A stretch of DNA of 64,000 nucleotides from AP-15 sp963818695 (GCA_963818695.1 CAWFTG010000009.1:620001-684000); one strand, 5' to 3'. Shown: positions 47,701 to 56,386, numbered from the stretch's first letter. Notes: a model not told the origin generated them from the letters alone. A program made the numbers and translations.

Positions 47701-48264
47701 GACGAGGATCGGGATGTCCTTGCCGGCCTCGTCGCGGGCGCGCTTGGCGCCGTTGACGGCGGCCTTGACCTGCAGCGGGTCTTGGCAGGTCTCGATCGCG
47801 ATCGCGTCGCTGCCGCCGGCGATCAGCCCGGCGCATTGCAGCGCGAGCCCGTCCTCGAGGTCCTGGTAGGGGATATGGCCGAGCGACGGCAATCGGGTCC
47901 CCGGCCCGAGCGAGCCGAGCACAAAGCGGGTGCGGCCGTCATGCGCGAATTCGGCGATCGCCTCGCGCGCCAATTCGGCGGCGCGCCGGTTCAGTTCGAA
48001 CGTGCGGTCGGCAATGCCGAACTCGCCGAGGGTGACGGGCGAACCGCCGAAGCTGTTGGTTTGCAGCGCGTCGCACCCCGCTTCGAGGTAACTCCGGTGG
48101 ATCTCACGGATCAGGTCCGGGCGGCTGTCGCACAGGATCTCGGTGCAGTTTTCGAGCCCGAGAAAGTCGCGCTCGATGTCGAGATTGCGCGCCTGCACCT
48201 GCGTCCCCATCGCGCCGTCGCACAGCACGGCCCGGTCGGCGAGGTAATCAAGGAAATGGGTCAT
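44767..48264 (-). pseudogene. metH: Cobalamin-dependent methionine synthase with three frame breaks
   Basis: Joined across frames this is a complete ~1165-residue MetH. Domains in order: homocysteine-binding barrel with zinc cysteines (GLIGGCCGTEAAH); folate barrel (LSIGERCNANGSRQF, VIDSTEYPVLEAAL); B12 domain with GDVHDIGKN; and the C-terminal reactivation domain (GYWPCAAEGNDV, YSFGYPACPNLADQ). Frame shifts occur near 46818, 45868 and 45650. With no metE visible in the window, an essential-type enzyme broken three times suggests indel errors as well as possible decay. It lies downstream of metF in a SahR-linked methionine locus. Confidence 0.8.
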
Positions 48265-48318
48265 TGCGAGTTGGCCGGCCGGGCAGCCGATCCGCCCTCC
48301 ATGAAACCGCCAACAGAG

Positions 48319-48400
48319 CGCTTTCCCGGCGAACGCCGGGATCCATTTATCCGCCTGCTGAGCGCTCGAAGGGTGGACCCCGGCTTTCGCCGGGGAAGCG
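48319..48400. repeat. 27-bp inverted-repeat element between metF and metH
   Basis: CGCTTTCCCGGCGAACGCCGGGATCCA at 48319-48345 is mirrored at 48374-48400, and each arm is itself a CCCGGCG...CGCCGGG hairpin. It fills most of the metF-metH gap and belongs to the palindromic families listed at 33108 and 43121. Confidence 0.65.
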
Positions 48401-48421
48401 TTCTAAGCGTATGACCGCGCA

Positions 48422-49348
48422 TCACGCCACCGCGGCGGCGGGCTTGGGGGCGCGCACGCCAAGCAGGTGGCAGATCGCGACGAGCAGGTCGGCGCGGTTC
48501 AAGGTGTAGAAATGGAATTCGTGCACGCCGTTCGCCTGCAGCCGGCGGCATTGCTCGGCGGTTAACGAGGCGGCGACCAGCCGGCGCGTGTCGGGATCGT
48601 CGTCGAGGCCGTCGAAATGCGCGCCCATCCAGGCCGGGATCGAGGCGCCGCAGCCCGCCGCCATGCGCTTCAATTGCGCGAAATTGGTGACCGGCAGGAT
48701 GCCCGGTACGATCGGCACCTCGATGCCGGCCGCGCGGGCGCGGTCGCGAAAGCGCAGGAACACGTCGGCATCGAAAAAGAACTGCGTGATCGCCCGGCTG
48801 GCGCCGGCGTCGAGCTTGGCCTTCAGATTATCGAGGTCGTGGCCGGGGCTGCGCGCCGAGGGATGGGTTTCGGGATACGCGGCGACGCTGATCTCGAAAT
48901 CCGCCACCTTCTTCAAGCCTGCGACGAGATCGGCCGCATAAGCATAGCCGCCCGGATGCGGCGCATAGCCCGACCCGATGCCGCCGGGCGGGTCGCCGCG
49001 CAATGCGACGATGTGGCGGATACCCGCCTCCCAATAATCGCGCGCCACCGCGTCGATCTCCTCGCGCGCCGCCGCGACGCAGGTCAGATGCGCGGCCGGT
49101 TCGAGCGCGGTTTCCTGGCGGATGCGGCGCACCGTCGCGTGGGTGCGCTCGCGCGTCGAGCCGCCGGCGCCGTAGGTCACGGAGACGAAGCGCGGCCGCA
49201 GCGGTTCGAGCCGCTTGACCGCGGCCCACAGGCGCTCTTCCATCTCTTGCGTCTTCGGCGGGAAGAACTCGAACGAGATACGCGGCGGGCCGGCGTCGAA
49301 ATCGCTGACCGGGTCGGCGCCAAGCAGCCCGCGAGCGGAATTCTGCAT
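48422..49348 (-). CDS. metF: Methylenetetrahydrofolate reductase
   Basis: A 308-residue MetF, an FAD enzyme that reduces methylene-THF to methyl-THF for MetH. Motifs: RISFEFFPPKTQEMEERLW, FVSVTYGAGGSTRERT, HIVALRGDPPGG and RAITQFFFDADVFLRFRDRAR, and the end LNRADLLVAICHLLGVRAP. The ATG at 49348 overlaps the stop of the sahR-type gene by one base. An upstream in-frame extension lacks family similarity. It is co-transcribed with the regulator and likely with metH. Confidence 0.92.
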   Translation of the reverse strand: MQNSARGLLGADPVSDFDAGPPRISFEFFPPKTQEMEERLWAAVKRLEPLRPRFVSVTYGAGGSTRERTHATVRRIRQETALEPAAHLTCVAAAREEIDAVARDYWEAGIRHIVALRGDPPGGIGSGYAPHPGGYAYAADLVAGLKKVADFEISVAAYPETHPSARSPGHDLDNLKAKLDAGASRAITQFFFDADVFLRFRDRARAAGIEVPIVPGILPVTNFAQLKRMAAGCGASIPAWMGAHFDGLDDDPDTRRLVAASLTAEQCRRLQANGVHEFHFYTLNRADLLVAICHLLGVRAPKPAAAVA

Positions 49349-50349
49349 CAATGAAGCTCCCCTTCGACGAGTGCCGGCGATCCCGGCTGCAGGGCCGGGG
49401 CAAAACGCGAAGCTGTGGGGACTTGCCGATGCGCGGTCCAGATCACGACGGTCAGCGGGTCGCCTTGCAAATGCTGCGGCGATGCCGGATCGAGACCGGC
49501 GGCGCGGCACCATTCCGCCACCTCGGCATCGGAGAAGCCGAGCCGCCGGTGCGCGTGCTCGTCGCGCAGGAATTCCAGCGCGTGGGGCGCGAAATCGACG
49601 AGAACGAGAACGCCGTTCGGCCGCAGTACGCGCGCCGCCTCGGCGATCACGGCGACGGGCCGGTCGGCGTAGTGCAGGACCTGATGGATCACCACCGCGT
49701 CGAAGGACGCGTCCGGCAGAGCCAGCTGGTACATATCGCCGAGCCGGACAGACCCGTTTTCGAGGCCCGCCCGCGCAAGGTTGACCCGCGCGATCGAGAG
49801 CATCTCGCGTGACTGGTCGATGCCGAGCGCGTGCTCGACCCGCGGCGCCAGAATCTCCAGCATGCGGCCGGTGCCGGTGCCGAGATCCAGAAGATCGCGC
49901 GGATCAGCGGCGGCGATGACCTCGACGAGGGCCGCCTCGACCTCGCGCTCATCGATGTAGAGCGAGCGGATGCGATGCCAGTGGTCGGCATTTTCGCGAA
50001 AATAGGCGCTCGCGAGATCGGCGCGTTGCCGCTTTATCGCGTCTAGCCGCTGCAGATCGAGCGCGATCGTCGGGTCGGCCTCGTCGCAAGCGGCGACCAG
50101 CTGGCGGGCGAGGGCGCTTGCCGGGCCCGCTTGGCTGAGGCGATAGAACACCCAGCTGCCCTCGCGGAAGCGATCGAGGAGACCGGCTTCGCACAACAGC
50201 TTCAGATGGCGCGAAACTCGCGGCTGGCTCTGCCCGAGGATTTGTGTCAGCTCGCTGACCGTGAGCTCGCCGCGCGCGCATAGAACGACGAGCCGAAGCC
50301 GCGTCGGCTCGGCAACCGCGCGCAATGCACCCAGCAGGTGCTCCATCAA
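49348..50349 (-). CDS. sahR: SahR-type ArsR regulator fused to a SAM-binding methyltransferase domain
   Basis: A 333-residue fusion. Residues ~1-85 form an ArsR winged helix (ALRAVAEPTRLRLVVLCARGELTVSELTQILGQSQPRVSRHLKLL). Residues ~140-300 form a class I methyltransferase fold (DLLDLGTGTGRMLEILA, SFDAVVIHQVLHYADRPVAVI). SahR proteins are a known proteobacterial family that senses S-adenosylhomocysteine and controls methionine-cycle genes such as ahcY, metF and metH. The position directly ahead of metF and metH fits that role. A matching operator lies 28 bases upstream. Confidence 0.88.
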   Translation of the reverse strand: MMEHLLGALRAVAEPTRLRLVVLCARGELTVSELTQILGQSQPRVSRHLKLLCEAGLLDRFREGSWVFYRLSQAGPASALARQLVAACDEADPTIALDLQRLDAIKRQRADLASAYFRENADHWHRIRSLYIDEREVEAALVEVIAAADPRDLLDLGTGTGRMLEILAPRVEHALGIDQSREMLSIARVNLARAGLENGSVRLGDMYQLALPDASFDAVVIHQVLHYADRPVAVIAEAARVLRPNGVLVLVDFAPHALEFLRDEHAHRRLGFSDAEVAEWCRAAGLDPASPQHLQGDPLTVVIWTAHRQVPTASRFAPALQPGSPALVEGELH

Positions 50350-50376
50350 ACCAAGTCTCTCCTTTAGCCGGCAGCA

Positions 50377-50400
50377 ACATATACAGATATCTTTATATGT
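50377..50400. promoter_or_regulatory. Candidate SahR operator upstream of the sahR-metF-metH operon
   Basis: ACATATA at 50377-50383 and TATATGT at 50394-50400 form a perfect inverted repeat with a 10-base spacer (CAGATATCTT, itself containing AGATATCT). The AT-rich palindrome stands out in a GC-rich context. It lies upstream of the ArsR-type SahR gene on the minus strand, so autoregulation by SAH level is the expected role. It also lies ~110 bases upstream of mlaA on the plus strand. Confidence 0.6.
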
Positions 50401-50512
50401 GCAAGCGGCTTGTGAATTGACGTTTCCGTTTCGGCGCTACTTGCCCATTCCGCGAATTTCCCGCAATTATCTCGCCCGTTGGCCAAGACACCGATTGATG
50501 CGAGACCGACCG

Positions 50513-51379
50513 ATGAATGATCACCCGCTTCGCCTCGGCTTATCGGAACTGTTTGCCTTCTCTGTCCTTATCCTTACCGGTTGCGCCTCACACCCCGACA
50601 CTGCGCAACAGGCCGCCACCTACGAAGAGGATTTCAACGATCCTTTCGAAGACACCAACCGCAAGATCTTCGAATTCAACCAATTCGTCGATCGCCATGC
50701 GATTGTGCCCGTAGCCAAGGCCTACCGGGATGCCGTGCCCGATCCGGTGCGCGAGTTATTACGCGATTTTCTCAATAATTTGCGCGCGCCGCTGGTTTTT
50801 GTGAACGACGCCCTGCAGGGTCAATTCCAGCACGCCGGAGAGACAATGGGCCGCTTTGTTATCAATTCGACGATCGGCATGGGCGGGGTGGTCGATGTCG
50901 CCGGACGCTGGGGAGTCCCCTTTCACGAGGAGGATCTCGGCCTGACGCTCGGCACATGGGGGATACCCGAAGGACCATACCTCGTAGTGCCGGTCCTCGG
51001 GCCGTCGACCCCGCGCGATCTCGGCGCCCAAGTCGCCGAGGGGTTCGGTGATCCGTGGAACAGGCTCGTCACCGGCAGTCCGTGGAACCTCTATTGGATC
51101 CCGTTCGTGCGCGGTGGGGTCGCCGGCATCGATCAGCGGTCCCGCTATATCGAGACCCTCGCCGACATCGAGCGCACCTCGCTAGATTATTATGCGACAA
51201 TTCGCTCGCTGTATCGGCAGCGGCGCGCCGCGCTAATCCGCCACGAGCGGGAGAACCTGCCGCCGCCCGCCGGCTTCAGCCAGCGCGACGACGGGGGGGC
51301 CCCGGCGGCGTTCGCCAACACGGCAGCCCGACCGGCTGTGATCTCCGAAGTATCCAGTATATCCGAGGTAGAAAAATAA
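50513..51379 (+). CDS. mlaA: MlaA (VacJ)-family outer-membrane lipoprotein
   Basis: A 288-residue lipoprotein precursor with the lipobox LTGC (acylated Cys near residue 24) and the MlaA domain: NDPFEDTNRKIFEFNQFVDRH, VPDPVRELLRDFLNNLRAPLVFVNDALQG, and LGTWGIPEGPYLVVPVLGPSTPRD. MlaA removes misplaced phospholipids from the outer leaflet of the outer membrane. An in-frame ATG at 50498 is an alternative start. The stop overlaps the mlaC start (TAATG). Confidence 0.9.
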   Translation: MNDHPLRLGLSELFAFSVLILTGCASHPDTAQQAATYEEDFNDPFEDTNRKIFEFNQFVDRHAIVPVAKAYRDAVPDPVRELLRDFLNNLRAPLVFVNDALQGQFQHAGETMGRFVINSTIGMGGVVDVAGRWGVPFHEEDLGLTLGTWGIPEGPYLVVPVLGPSTPRDLGAQVAEGFGDPWNRLVTGSPWNLYWIPFVRGGVAGIDQRSRYIETLADIERTSLDYYATIRSLYRQRRAALIRHERENLPPPAGFSQRDDGGAPAAFANTAARPAVISEVSSISEVEK

Positions 51380-51990
51380 TGGTGCGACGTTGCTTCCTGA
51401 CTGCCGCCCTTGTTCTCGTCGTGGGGGTATTTGCTCCCGCCATTCCCGCAGCGGCAGCTGCCGACCCTGCCGCATTGATCAGCAATCTCGGCAGCCAGGC
51501 CCTCGAGGTGCTCGGCAAGAATGCTACCCAGTCGCAGAGGGTGGCACGGTTTCGCGAATTGCTGCGCGAGGATTTTGACGTTCCGGGGATCGCCCGCTTT
51601 GTCCTCGGCCGTTACTGGAATGCCGCGACCGAGGAACAGCGGGCGGAGTACGTCAAGCTGTTCGAGGAATACATCGCGATCGCTTACAGCACCCGCCTAG
51701 CCGAGTACACCGGCGAGGCCTTCAAGGTGACCGGTAGCCGACCTGATGCCGACGGTGCCATCGTATCAAGTCAGATTATCCGCCCCACCGGCGCGCCGCC
51801 GGTCAAAGTCGACTGGCGCCTGACGGGGCGAAACGGCATTTACAAGATCAGCGACGTCTCAGTAGACGGCATCAGCATGGCGGTCACCCAGCGCTCCGAG
51901 TTTGCTTCAGTCATCCAGCATAATGGCGGACAAGTGCAGGGTTTGATTACGATGCTGCGGGAAAAGACAGCAGGCACCGGGGCGCGATAG
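51379..51990 (+). CDS. mlaC: MlaC (Ttg2D)-family periplasmic phospholipid-binding protein
   Basis: A 203-residue protein with a signal peptide (CFLTAALVLVVGVFAPAIPAAAA) and MlaC-domain features: SQRVARFRELLREDFDVPGIARFVLGRYWNAATEEQRAEYVKLFEEY and VDWRLTGRNGIYKISDVSVDGISMAVTQRSEFASVI. It carries phospholipid between MlaA and the inner-membrane MlaFEDB importer, whose genes are not in the window. Its start codon overlaps the mlaA stop, so the two are co-translated. Confidence 0.92.
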   Translation: MVRRCFLTAALVLVVGVFAPAIPAAAAADPAALISNLGSQALEVLGKNATQSQRVARFRELLREDFDVPGIARFVLGRYWNAATEEQRAEYVKLFEEYIAIAYSTRLAEYTGEAFKVTGSRPDADGAIVSSQIIRPTGAPPVKVDWRLTGRNGIYKISDVSVDGISMAVTQRSEFASVIQHNGGQVQGLITMLREKTAGTGAR

Positions 51991-52109
51991 CCCGCCCACC
52001 GAAGCGCGGGAGGGTCCCGGTCAACAACCGCCCCGGTCAAGGTCTGACTGTGCGGGTGTTGTCCGCGGAAGTCGCGATCCGGCTGCGACGGCGGCGCGGG
52101 AGGGACAGC

Positions 52110-53357
52110 ATGCGGCTCAGCTTCGCCAACCCGTGGTGGGTGGTCGTCGGCGCCGTCGGGGGCCTGGTCGTGTGCAACGGCCCGGTGCTGGGGTTCACCT
52201 TCGGCGTTTTCCTGAAGCCGATCATGGCGGATATGGGATGGCAGCGCGGGACCGCATCATTCGCATTGTCGTTCGGCGGAATTTGCTCCGCGCTGACTGT
52301 GCCGGTGCTCGGCCGTCTGATGGACCGCTGGAGCATACGCCGGGTGGCATTGCCCGGTCTCGTCGTTTACGCGACCGCCATGTGGCTGTTGGGGCTCAGT
52401 CCGAAATCTTTGGTGATTTTCACCTTGCTGTTCGCGCTTGCCGAGGCGGCCAGTGCCGTTCAAACCCCGATCGGCTACGCAAAGGCGATTTCGGCTTGGT
52501 TCGACCGCCGGCGCGGGCTGGCGCTCGGCATCGCGATGTCGGGGGTCGGGCTGGGCGGCTTCATCATGCCGCAACTCGCTCAGTTGCTGATCGAGCGGGT
52601 GGGCTGGCGCGGCACTTATCCGATCCTGGGTTTGTTGACGATTGCAATTGCGTTTCCGCTCGTCGCTCTGTGGATACGCGAGCCGCGGCCGGGGGAGGGC
52701 GAGTGCCGCGCCATAACGGCAGCCGATGTGACAGGTCTGACCCTGCGCGGTGCCCTCGGGACGCGCCGCTTTTGGCTGATGGGCGCGGCCTTCTTTTTGG
52801 TTGCGATCGCGGTCAACGGCACGGTGGCGCATGTTGTGCCGCTGCTGACCGATCACGGCGTTTCTGCAGCGGCAGCAGCGGGAATCATGGGAATCTTCGG
52901 GCTGGCCACGATGGCCGGCCGGCTGCTGGCCGGTTATCTGGTCGACCGCATCTTTGCGCCCTTTGTCGCAACGGTATTCTTCCTGGCCCCGATCGCCGGT
53001 TTCATTCTTCTGAGCAGCGCTTCCGGTGCGCTGCCGGGGATCGGGGTAATTCTGCTGGGTTTGGGGCTCGGTACCGAGATCGACCTGATCGCGTTTCTAG
53101 TGTCGCGCTATATGGGACAGCGGGCGTTCGGCGAGATCTACGGCTACTGTTTCATGATCTTCGGCTTGGGCTCCAGCGTCGGCAGGTTTCTCGGCGGCTT
53201 CGTCTACGATCTTGCGGGATCCTACAACCCGGCGCTGATCGGCGCCGCCGGCGCCCTCGTGATGGCGGTGATCCTCGTCAACCTTCTCGGTCCCTACATT
53301 TATCCGGTGCGTCAGGAACTCGAAACTCTCCTCGTGCGCCAACCGGCGACATCCTGA
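52110..53357 (+). CDS. MFS transporter (OFA/monocarboxylate-like)
   Basis: A 415-residue, 12-span permease. The first frame section reads LVVCNGPVLGFTFGVFLKPIMADMGWQRGTASFA, followed by GRLMDRWSIRRVALPGL, AKAISAWFDRRRGLALGIAMSGVGLGGFIMP, all typical of the oxalate:formate/monocarboxylate branch. The ATG at 52110 follows GGGAGGG at good spacing. The substrate is unknown. It lies 119 bases after mlaC and is convergent with the AAA-like gene. Confidence 0.87.
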   Translation: MRLSFANPWWVVVGAVGGLVVCNGPVLGFTFGVFLKPIMADMGWQRGTASFALSFGGICSALTVPVLGRLMDRWSIRRVALPGLVVYATAMWLLGLSPKSLVIFTLLFALAEAASAVQTPIGYAKAISAWFDRRRGLALGIAMSGVGLGGFIMPQLAQLLIERVGWRGTYPILGLLTIAIAFPLVALWIREPRPGEGECRAITAADVTGLTLRGALGTRRFWLMGAAFFLVAIAVNGTVAHVVPLLTDHGVSAAAAAGIMGIFGLATMAGRLLAGYLVDRIFAPFVATVFFLAPIAGFILLSSASGALPGIGVILLGLGLGTEIDLIAFLVSRYMGQRAFGEIYGYCFMIFGLGSSVGRFLGGFVYDLAGSYNPALIGAAGALVMAVILVNLLGPYIYPVRQELETLLVRQPATS

Positions 53358-53367
53358 CCGAGGCAAC

Positions 53368-54645
53368 TCAGCGCGGCTGTCGTTCCAGTTTTTTGAGGCG
53401 TACCGTGGCGGCGGCATTGCCGAGGTCGCGGGCTCGACGGTACCAGGACTCGGCCTGAGCAGGGTCGCCTGGGTTGCCCCGGACACCGGCACGATCGAGA
53501 AAGTTGGGATCGAACGTCGCACCCAGCCGAAGCGCCGCGCCGCCGTCGCCGGCGTCGGCGGCGCGCTCGTAAAATAATCGCGCCGACGCAATGTCCCCGG
53601 CACTGAGGAACGCATCGCCGCGGGTTACCAGGGCGGCGATCTCCGTAGCGGAAAGCTGCTGGCCCGCCGGAGGTTGCGCCGGCGGAGGAGGCGCTTGCGG
53701 CGGCGCTGCGGCGCGCTGCGCGGCCGGGGGTGCGAGGGATGCGTTCGGCTGCGGCATTTGCTCGGGCTGCAGCGGAGCGGGCGCCGGTTCAGCCGGGGCT
53801 GTTTGCGGCTTCGGCAGCTCCGGCGTCGGAGGCAGGACAGCAGCCGGCGCGGCGCGGGGCGCCGGCTGTAGCGGTGCAACGCTTGGCGAGGAATTGGTGG
53901 CCGGGGTGGCGGATTGCTTATCCGTTGTCGTCACATCCGGCATTCTGACATAATGCAGGGCCAAGGCCGCTCCGACGCCGAGCGCCGCGAGCACACCCAG
54001 CACGGCCAAGCTCCGAACGAAGATGGGCCGACCACCGCGCGTCTCCTCCTGACTGTGCCGGACCGCGAGCTGATGGCGAAGGAAATCGATGCCCTCGTCG
54101 TCGCCAATCTCATCAAACCGCAACTGCAGCGCGAGCGGCTCTTTTAGAAACTGCAGCGGCGGGTCTTCCAGCCGGGCGAGAAAGCCTCGGCGCGCAAGTA
54201 GCACCCCGGCCGCGTTCTGTCGTAGGCCGCGCTGAATCGTGGCCCTGATCTCACCGAGCTGTTGATCAGACAGCCGCTCGGCTTCGTCGAAGACGAACAG
54301 CGGCGCATTTGTCTCGGCCGTGTCCGATATTGTTACTGTGCCGCCACCTTCGGGCAAGGTCGCTACGACAGAGCCGGCGCGGAACACCTCCTCGCCTGTG
54401 AGATCTGGCCCGCAAGGGATGCCGATCACCCCGTGACGGGACCCTCCCAGCTTGCGCAGAGCCTGTGAGAGAAGCTCCGGGTTCGCCGGCGGATCACCGG
54501 TGACGAGTACAAGGGTGCCCTTGCCGCGTAAGGCTGCGAGGATGCGGCCGGCAACGGATAGGTAGTGAGGCTCGCTTGCGAGATATCCGGCAGCCATCTC
54601 GCTCGCGGGAGCCCCGTCAGAGGAGCTAGAGACGGCAGCGCGCAT
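53368..54645 (-). CDS. AAA-like domain, membrane span and Sel1-like module in one protein
   Basis: A 425-residue protein. Residues ~20-200 resemble an ExeA-type AAA domain, but the P-loop region reads VTGDPPANPELL, without the GKS/T. A Walker B-like APLFVFDEAE is present. One membrane span follows (SLAVLGVLAALGVGAALALHYV), then ~110 residues rich in Pro and Ala, then a Sel1-like tail (RGDAFLSAGDIASARLFYERAADAGDGGAALRLGATFDPNFL). The topology puts the AAA-like part in the cytoplasm and the tail in the periplasm. Its stop is 8 bases past the convergent MFS gene. The tail nearly duplicates that of the protein at 28231-29139. Confidence 0.8.
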   Translation of the reverse strand: MRAAVSSSSDGAPASEMAAGYLASEPHYLSVAGRILAALRGKGTLVLVTGDPPANPELLSQALRKLGGSRHGVIGIPCGPDLTGEEVFRAGSVVATLPEGGGTVTISDTAETNAPLFVFDEAERLSDQQLGEIRATIQRGLRQNAAGVLLARRGFLARLEDPPLQFLKEPLALQLRFDEIGDDEGIDFLRHQLAVRHSQEETRGGRPIFVRSLAVLGVLAALGVGAALALHYVRMPDVTTTDKQSATPATNSSPSVAPLQPAPRAAPAAVLPPTPELPKPQTAPAEPAPAPLQPEQMPQPNASLAPPAAQRAAAPPQAPPPPAQPPAGQQLSATEIAALVTRGDAFLSAGDIASARLFYERAADAGDGGAALRLGATFDPNFLDRAGVRGNPGDPAQAESWYRRARDLGNAAATVRLKKLERQPR

Positions 54646-55031
54646 TGCTATGAATTACCACCGACGCGAGCGCAACGGCCAAGCTCACGACCGCCTTTCG
54701 TAAAGGCTCCGCCGAGTACCGCGTACCGAAATCGCGAGTTGCGTTGAAAGGTACCGGGTGCATCGCGGAAATCCTGGGCGTGAGTTTACAGTATGTCCAG
54801 CGACTGACAAAGGCGTTGCGACCGGTCCCGGCACCGGGACGAGGAACAAAACTGGAAATTGCAGACCTCTGCATCACCCCACTCCACACGCGCTCCCGTC
54901 GGCCGCTGCCAGAGTAGTACTTGATGAATATACGAGATGGCGCGCACAATCGAGGCTAATTAGGTTCTCATCGTCGAACACGAAATACTTTCCAGAATGA
55001 CAAATCCGGAGAGCAACACGGGAGAAACCAC
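54646..55031. other. Intergenic region with a weak HTH-like relic
   Basis: A 386-base gap. One plus-strand frame (about 54736-54913) reads IAEILGVSLQYVQRLTKAL and then KLEIADL before a stop. The first part looks like a helix-turn-helix recognition region, but there is no good start codon and no further family similarity. No RNA gene or terminator is evident. Confidence 0.3.
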
Positions 55032-55307
55032 ATGCTTCGCCCCTCAATTATCGCCGCCGCCTTCGCCTTCGCAACCGTTACGTCTTCGGCGGTCCCAGGC
55101 AACGCGGCGACCGCGAACGTCAACAGCAACCCGCACCACCGCACGGTCGTGCACCACATCTACACCTACGCACCGGCGCCGAGCCCCTATTATTACGGCC
55201 CGTATTATGGGCCGGGATACGTTCCGGCATATGCTCCGGCGGCGCCAATCACCGCACTGCCTCGCGCGGCAGTTTGCCTTGCGTTCTCTTTGATCGGCGC
55301 CTGCTGA
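55032..55307 (+). CDS. Small secreted protein, Tyr/Pro/Gly-rich
   Basis: A 91-residue protein. It begins with a signal peptide (IIAAAFAFATVTSSAVPGNAA), then a His-rich patch (NPHHRTVVHHIYTY), then a Tyr/Pro/Gly-rich segment (YYYGPYYGPGYVPAYAP). I do not recognise a family. Such His- and Tyr-rich short proteins are common in the alphaproteobacterial periplasm. A purine run (GGGAGAAA) precedes the ATG. It lies 39 bases from the convergent rlmB gene. Confidence 0.55.
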   Translation: MLRPSIIAAAFAFATVTSSAVPGNAATANVNSNPHHRTVVHHIYTYAPAPSPYYYGPYYGPGYVPAYAPAAPITALPRAAVCLAFSLIGAC

Positions 55308-55346
55308 TAGTTGTGCGGAAGCTCCGTCCGGTGCGGGGCTCTTTTG

Positions 55347-56144
55347 CTATGCTCCGTCGCCGCGACCGCGCGTGAGTTCGTAGAGGGCGACCGCAGCAGC
55401 GGCGGCAACGTTAAGGGTCGGCTGCGCCGGGCGGGTCGGCAGCCGCGCAAGGAAATCACAGCGCTCGCGTACCAGGCGGCGCATGCCGCCGCCTTCGGAG
55501 CCGAGCACAATCGCGACGCGCTCCCCAGCGTCGAGTTGGGCCAATGCCTGCGGCGCGGTCTCGTCGAGACCGCAAATCCAGAACCCGGCTCCCTTCAACC
55601 GATCGAGCGCGCGGGCAAGATTGACGACGCGCACCAGCGGCACGCTCTCCAGTGCGCCCGAGGCAGCTTTTGCGAGCGCACCGGTCGCCGGCGGTGCTCC
55701 GTGCGTGGGCGTGAGGACCGCAAGCGCGCCGAATGCAGCCGCCGAACGCAACACCGCGCCGATATTTTGGGGGTCGCTCAGCTGGTCGAGGACGACGATC
55801 ATGCACGGCCCCGATGCCGGGCCGGTGCGCATCACATCTTCCAGGCCGGGCTCTGGGAGTGGTTCGACTTCGAGCGCGAGCCCCTGGTGAACGGCACGGC
55901 GCGGTAGAATCGCCGCAAACCCGCTCGGATCGAGCACGGAGATCGCCGCTCCGGCGCGGTCACCAGCGGATGGGCGCCGCGCCGCCCGCGCACCGGTCAC
56001 GAGCGCGGTCGCCTCATTCTCATGCCCGGCGAGGACGACGAGACGGCGCCAGCGCCGCTCGGGGTTGGCGAGGGCCGCCGCCACGGCATGCCGGCCATAG
56101 ACCCACACGGCGGCGCCGGAGGGCTTGCGGCTGGATTTGGTCAT
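55347..56144 (-). CDS. rlmB: 23S rRNA (guanosine-2'-O-)-methyltransferase, RlmB/SpoU family
   Basis: A 265-residue SPOUT methyltransferase with an N-terminal substrate-binding part (VWVYGRHAVAAALANPERRWRRLVVL) and the three SpoU motifs: VLDQLSDPQNIGAVLRSAAAFG, IVLGSEGGGMRRLVRERCD and PTLNVAAAAAVALYEL. RlmB methylates G2251 of 23S rRNA. The ATG at 56144 (TKSSRKPSG) is preferred over an in-frame ATG five codons upstream. It is divergent from the tRNA-Tyr gene. Confidence 0.9.
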   Translation of the reverse strand: MTKSSRKPSGAAVWVYGRHAVAAALANPERRWRRLVVLAGHENEATALVTGARAARRPSAGDRAGAAISVLDPSGFAAILPRRAVHQGLALEVEPLPEPGLEDVMRTGPASGPCMIVVLDQLSDPQNIGAVLRSAAAFGALAVLTPTHGAPPATGALAKAASGALESVPLVRVVNLARALDRLKGAGFWICGLDETAPQALAQLDAGERVAIVLGSEGGGMRRLVRERCDFLARLPTRPAQPTLNVAAAAAVALYELTRGRGDGA

Positions 56145-56300
56145 GCACACCTTCCCCATCGCTGCGAAGCGGCGGCGGACCGCACGCGCCGGTTACGGAT
56201 CGGCTGCGTATCGTCGCCTGTGTGTCGACGGGCCCGGATTGACAATGTCAAGCCGACATCTTATGACCCGCGTTCCGCTGCGCCGGGCGGCACGCGATCC

Positions 56301-56386
56301 GGAGGGGTTGCCGAGCGGTTAAAGGCAGCAGACTGTAAATCTGCCGACGTACGTCTTCGTAGGTTCGAATCCTACCCCCTCCACCA
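56301..56386 (+). tRNA. tRNA-Tyr (anticodon GTA)
   Basis: An 86-base type II tRNA. The acceptor arm GGAGGGG pairs with CCCCTCC, the anticodon GTA lies at 56335-56337, a long variable arm is present as in bacterial tyrosine tRNAs, the T loop reads GGTTCGAATCC, and CCA is encoded at 56384-56386. It is followed by tRNA-Gly. Confidence 0.93.

Noticed and set aside
46828..48414. Long plus-strand open frame opposite metH (528 codons)
   Set aside because: It lies antisense to the conserved MetH domains, has no recognisable motifs and is rich in Arg, Asp and Glu typical of shadow frames in GC-rich DNA.
48265..48421. Cobalamin or SAM riboswitch upstream of metH or metF
   Set aside because: The metF-metH gap holds a palindromic repeat and no B12-box or SAM-box like sequence. 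The region upstream of sahR is too short and instead has a protein-type operator.
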